From Flavobacterium sp. J372 (GTDB taxonomy: Bacteria; Bacteroidota; Bacteroidia; Flavobacteriales; Flavobacteriaceae), in contig NZ_JAJOMZ010000004.1 of NCBI RefSeq assembly GCF_024699965.1, positions 372,001 to 436,000 on the forward strand: a DNA stretch of 64,000 nt, written 5' to 3'. The notes beneath the pieces were generated by a model, which was given only the letters and a program-made list of their open reading frames with translations, was not told the DNA's origin and did not search any database. Below are positions 60,284 to 64,000 of this stretch, one piece after another (position 1 is the stretch's first letter; each line of letters begins with the position of its first letter). Made by a program: the position numbers and the translations under genes.

Positions 60284-63200
60284 ATGAGCACTAAATTTAC
60301 TGAATATAAAGGGCTTGACTTGCCAACTGTGGCAAGCGAGGTACTTGATTTCTGGAAAAAAGAGAACATATTTGATAAAAGCGTTACCACCCGCGAGGGA
60401 AAACCGCAATACGTATTTTTTGAAGGTCCGCCGAGCGCCAATGGCCTCCCGGGAATTCACCATGTGATGGCACGTGCCATTAAAGACATCTTTTGCCGCT
60501 ACCAGACTCAGAAAGGCTTCCAGGTAAAGCGTAAAGCCGGTTGGGACACCCACGGCTTACCGGTCGAGCTGGGCACTGAGAAAGAGCTTGGCATCACTAA
60601 AGAAGACATCGGCACTAAAATCACCATTGAAGAGTATAATGAAGCTTGTAAACGCACGGTAATGCGCTATACAGACGTGTGGAACGACCTCACGGAGAAA
60701 ATGGGCTACTGGGTTGATATGGAAAACCCATATGTTACTTACAAGCCAAAATACATGGAGTCGGTTTGGTGGCTGCTGAAACAGATTTATGATAAAGGCC
60801 TGCTGTACAAAGGCTACACCATACAGCCTTATTCGCCAAAGGCAGGAACAGGGCTTAGCTCACACGAAGTGAACCAGCCGGGAGCATATCGTGATGTGAC
60901 GGATACTACGATTGTAGCGCAATTCCGCACGATTGCCAATACATTGCCGGATTTTCTTAAAGGTTTTGGCGATGTAGATATTATGGCCTGGACAACTACG
61001 CCATGGACTTTACCAAGCAACACGGCTTTGACAGTTGGGCCAAATATTGACTATGTATTGGTAAAAACGTTTAACCAATATACCTTCCAGCCGATAAATG
61101 TTGTGGTGGCTAAAAATCTTGTAGGTAAGCAGTTTGGAGGTAAATACTTTGCAAGTGAAGATGATGCTGATTTTGCCAATTACACCGAAAGCGACAAGAA
61201 AATTCCATATAAAATATTGGCTGAAGCCAAAGGGAAAGATTTAGTAGGCATCCGCTATGAGCAGTTGCTGCCATTTGTATTGCCGCACCAAAACCCGGAG
61301 AATGCGTTCAGGGTGATATCGGGTGATTTTGTAACTACTGAAGATGGTACGGGTATCGTTCACACCGCGCCTACTTTTGGTGCAGACGATGCCAAGGTTG
61401 CGAAGGAAGCCTCTCCTGAAGTGCCGCCGATGCTTGTACTTGACACCAACGGCAACCCTGTACCGCTTGTAGATATGCAGGGCAGGTTTACATCACATTT
61501 AGCACACCTTGACAACCCTAACGGCAAGGCGTTGGAACTCGCAGGTAAATATGTCAAGAATGAATATTATGACGCAGGCACAGCTCCTGAAAGATCTGCC
61601 GATGTAGAGATATCTATCTATCTGAAAGAAAACAATAAAGCTTTTAAGGTAGAGAAATACGTGCACAGCTATCCGCACTCATGGAGGACGGACGAGCCGC
61701 TCCTATATTACCCGCTTGACAGCTGGTTCATCAGGATGACTGATGTAAAAGAGCGTATGTTTGACCTGAACGACACCATCAACTGGAAGCCTAAAGCTAC
61801 AGGCGAAGGGCGTTTTGGCAACTGGCTAAAAAATGCCAATGACTGGAACCTTTCACGTTCGCGTTATTGGGGCATCCCACTGCCTATCTGGAGAACTGAA
61901 GATAAGACAGAAGAGATGATCATCGGTTCTGCGGAAGAGCTATACAATGAGATAGAAAAAGCTGTTGCTGCCGGCGTTATGAGTGAGAATCCGTTTGCCG
62001 GATTTGAGCCGGATAACATGAGCGAAGAAAACTACGATAAGATTGACTTGCACAAAAATGTGGTGGACAGGATAACGCTGGTATCACCATCCGGTAAGCC
62101 GATGAAGCGCGAGGCTGACCTGATAGACGTGTGGTTTGACAGTGGTGCGATGCCATATGCACAGTGGCATTATCCTTTTGAAAATGCAGCACTGATTGAC
62201 AACAATACAGCCTTCCCGGCAGACTTTATTGCCGAGGGTGTTGACCAGACCCGCGGCTGGTTCTATACCCTCCACGCAATCGCAACACTTGTGTTTGATA
62301 AGGTTGCGTATAAAAATGTAGTGTCTAACGGCTTGGTGCTTGACAAAAACGGGCAGAAAATGAGCAAGCGCCTTGGTAATGCGGTAGACCCTTTCACTAC
62401 GCTTGCTGAGTATGGCCCTGATGCCACGCGCTGGTACATGATAGCCAATGCCAACCCGTGGGACAACCTGAAGTTTGATATTGAAGGTGTTGCCGAGGTG
62501 CGCCGCAAGTTCTTCGGTACACTGTACAACACGTACTCGTTCTTTGCGTTATATGCTAATATTGATGGCTTTAACTATTCAGAGCCTGAAGTTCCGTTGA
62601 ACGAAAGGCCTGAAATTGACCGATGGATATTGAGCGAACTGAACACGTTGATAAAAGATGTTGACGGCTATTATGCGGATTACGAGCCTACACGTGCTGC
62701 CAGGGCAATATCTGATTTTGTGCAGGAAAACCTGAGTAACTGGTATGTGCGCCTGTGCCGCCGTCGTTTCTGGAAAGGTGAATATGCACAGGATAAAATT
62801 GCCGCTTACCAGACGCTTTACACCTGTTTGGTTACTGTTGCCAAGCTAAGCGCGCCAATTGCACCATTCTTTATGGACAGGCTTTATATAGATTTAACAA
62901 AAGCTTCACAGGCAGAGAAATTCGAAAGCGTACATTTGGCCGATTTTCCTGCGTATGCTGATAACTTTGTTGATAAATCGCTGGAAAGCAGGATGCAGAA
63001 AGCGCAGACTATATCATCACTGGTGTTATCACTACGTAAGAAAGAGATGATTAAAGTACGCCAGCCGCTGCAAAAGGTAATGATTCCGATACTTGACGCG
63101 AAACAGAAAGAAGAAATTGAAGCTGTTGCAGAGTTGATAAAAGCCGAAGTTAATGTAAAGGAAATTGAGCTTCTGGATGATGCAAGCGGTGTTTTGGTGA

Positions 63201-63715
63201 AGCAGATTAAGCCTAATTTTAAAGCCCTGGGTCCCCGTTTTGGAAAAGACATGGGGCTGATAGCCAAAGAGATACAAGGTTTTTCTCAGGAGCAGATTGC
63301 AGAGATAGACAGAGCAGAAAGCATAGATGTTGTTGTGTCAGGAAAAAGTGTTAATTTAACATCTCAGGATGTGGAGATTACTTCACAGGATATCCCGGGC
63401 TGGCTGGTAGCGAATGCTGATGGCATAACTGTTGCACTTGACATCACGATAAGTGATGAGCTGCGTAAAGAAGGAATAGCCAGGGAGTTGGTGAACAGGA
63501 TACAGAACATCCGTAAAGACTCAGGCTTTGAAGTGACAGACCGTATAACGGTTTACCTTCAGGACAATGCAGTACTTGAAGAAGCGGTGAAGGCGAATGA
63601 AGATTATATAAAGTCTGAAACGCTTACAGATGAGCTGATTTTTAAAGATAAAGTATCAAACGGGACAGAAATAGAATTTGACGATATAAAAACCTTAGTA
63701 TTAATTTCAAAATAG
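60284..63715 (+). CDS. ileS: Isoleucyl-tRNA synthetase
   Basis: The 1143-aa class I synthetase has the HIGH-type motif PGIHHVMARA near residue 60, a large editing domain in the middle (TTTPWTLPSN, PTFGADDAKVA) and KMSKR at about residue 691 (KNGQKMSKRLGN). The C-terminal anticodon-binding region carries the type without zinc fingers. Length and sequence fit the eukaryote-like long IleRS of Bacteroidota. The start is ATG 60284 rather than TTG 60281. An imperfect -7 motif (TACTTTCG) lies about 30 nt upstream. Confidence 0.96.
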   Translation: MSTKFTEYKGLDLPTVASEVLDFWKKENIFDKSVTTREGKPQYVFFEGPPSANGLPGIHHVMARAIKDIFCRYQTQKGFQVKRKAGWDTHGLPVELGTEKELGITKEDIGTKITIEEYNEACKRTVMRYTDVWNDLTEKMGYWVDMENPYVTYKPKYMESVWWLLKQIYDKGLLYKGYTIQPYSPKAGTGLSSHEVNQPGAYRDVTDTTIVAQFRTIANTLPDFLKGFGDVDIMAWTTTPWTLPSNTALTVGPNIDYVLVKTFNQYTFQPINVVVAKNLVGKQFGGKYFASEDDADFANYTESDKKIPYKILAEAKGKDLVGIRYEQLLPFVLPHQNPENAFRVISGDFVTTEDGTGIVHTAPTFGADDAKVAKEASPEVPPMLVLDTNGNPVPLVDMQGRFTSHLAHLDNPNGKALELAGKYVKNEYYDAGTAPERSADVEISIYLKENNKAFKVEKYVHSYPHSWRTDEPLLYYPLDSWFIRMTDVKERMFDLNDTINWKPKATGEGRFGNWLKNANDWNLSRSRYWGIPLPIWRTEDKTEEMIIGSAEELYNEIEKAVAAGVMSENPFAGFEPDNMSEENYDKIDLHKNVVDRITLVSPSGKPMKREADLIDVWFDSGAMPYAQWHYPFENAALIDNNTAFPADFIAEGVDQTRGWFYTLHAIATLVFDKVAYKNVVSNGLVLDKNGQKMSKRLGNAVDPFTTLAEYGPDATRWYMIANANPWDNLKFDIEGVAEVRRKFFGTLYNTYSFFALYANIDGFNYSEPEVPLNERPEIDRWILSELNTLIKDVDGYYADYEPTRAARAISDFVQENLSNWYVRLCRRRFWKGEYAQDKIAAYQTLYTCLVTVAKLSAPIAPFFMDRLYIDLTKASQAEKFESVHLADFPAYADNFVDKSLESRMQKAQTISSLVLSLRKKEMIKVRQPLQKVMIPILDAKQKEEIEAVAELIKAEVNVKEIELLDDASGVLVKQIKPNFKALGPRFGKDMGLIAKEIQGFSQEQIAEIDRAESIDVVVSGKSVNLTSQDVEITSQDIPGWLVANADGITVALDITISDELRKEGIARELVNRIQNIRKDSGFEVTDRITVYLQDNAVLEEAVKANEDYIKSETLTDELIFKDKVSNGTEIEFDDIKTLVLISK

Positions 63716-63721
63716 AAGACG

Positions 63722-64000
63722 ATGGTAGATGAGCAAATACGATACTCAGACGCCGATTTGGCAGAGTTCAGAGAACTGATCACTAAAAAGATTGAAAAGG
63801 CAAAAGCCGACCTTGACCTTATAAAAAGCGCTTATATGAACGACCTTAACAATGGTACAGACGACACGTCGCCAACGTTTAAGGCATTCGAAGAAGGCAG
63901 CGAAACCATGAGCAAAGAAGCAAACTCTCAGTTGGCCATACGCCAGGAGAAGTTTATCCGCGACCTGAAGAATGCACTTATAAGGATTGAGAATAAAACT
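63722..64000 (+). CDS. TraR/DksA-family zinc-finger protein (partial, C-terminus off window)
   Basis: 93 codons are visible. The protein begins MVDEQIRYSDADLAEFRELI and has a long acidic/basic helical hairpin (KKIEKAKADLDLIKSAY, TFKAFEEGSETMSKEANSQLA, RQEKFIRDLKNALIRIEN), the coiled coil of TraR/DksA proteins. The zinc-finger C-terminus is past the window end. It begins 6 nt after the ileS stop, so it is likely co-transcribed. DksA-type proteins bind RNA polymerase and tune transcription in the stringent response. Confidence 0.85.
   Translation, partial: MVDEQIRYSDADLAEFRELITKKIEKAKADLDLIKSAYMNDLNNGTDDTSPTFKAFEEGSETMSKEANSQLAIRQEKFIRDLKNALIRIENKT

Overview
The window comes from a member of the Bacteroidota, most likely a Flavobacterium-like flavobacterium. 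Pointers are type IX secretion (T9SS) sorting domains, a PorZ homologue, SprB/PKD-repeat adhesin sequence, a GalE-like L-threonine dehydrogenase, a DASH cryptochrome next to a TIGR03643 gene, promoters with the flavobacterial -7 motif TAnnTTTG, and few Shine-Dalgarno sites.

Layout. 1-6093 (-): first ~2031 codons of a giant secreted PKD/Ig/SprB-repeat adhesin that runs off the left edge. 6219-16194 (-): a polymorphic-toxin operon. Its order is a T9SS-sorted seven-repeat propeller protein, an 1131-aa YD/RHS shell protein, a second RHS protein with a peptidase-like tip, and a lipoprotein that looks like the immunity protein. A displaced, frameshifted second RHS tip follows. 16555-16626: tRNA-Arg(CCT), with a possible structured RNA upstream. 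17.9-25.4 kb: a GT9 glycosyltransferase and the complete ligase-associated DNA damage response set (exonuclease, ATP-dependent ligase, DEXH helicase, PdeM). 25.5-27.9 kb: an AT-rich defence-like insert with a two-gene unit of unknown function (nuclease-like ExE motif) and a type II restriction-modification pair whose methylase frame is broken. 28-30.5 kb: small secreted and cytosolic proteins and an ammonium transporter. 30.6-37.1 kb: a tandemly duplicated two-gene module (beta-roll head-repeat coiled-coil protein plus T9SS-sorted protein) with near-identical ends and divergent middles. 37.5-64 kb: mostly core genes, including threonine dehydrogenase, mfd, a response regulator, fasciclin lipoprotein, HDAC-like deacetylase, two DinB-family proteins, BI-1, DNA polymerase IV, CYTH protein, PA0069-type radical SAM, a cystathionine gamma-synthase-type enzyme, gdhA, porZ, recO, cryptochrome/TIGR03643/SDR, ileS and the start of a DksA/TraR-type protein.

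Two themes recur. One is cell-surface display: adhesin, propeller, duplicated T9SS module and PorZ (part of the T9SS attachment machinery). The other is genome maintenance and defence: LDDR set, R-M, mfd, dinB, recO and cryptochrome. The most unusual item is the RHS operon, whose C-terminal tip carries a clan-CD (caspase/CPD/CHAT-like) His-Cys signature and is paired with a lipoprotein.

Caution: at least six reading frames are broken by single-base length differences in or beside homopolymers (about 7779, 10322, 27536, 28518, 32314 and 51928). Each can be repaired by one base into a convincing family-length protein. These may be residual sequencing indels, real decay or phase-variable tracts; sequence alone does not decide.
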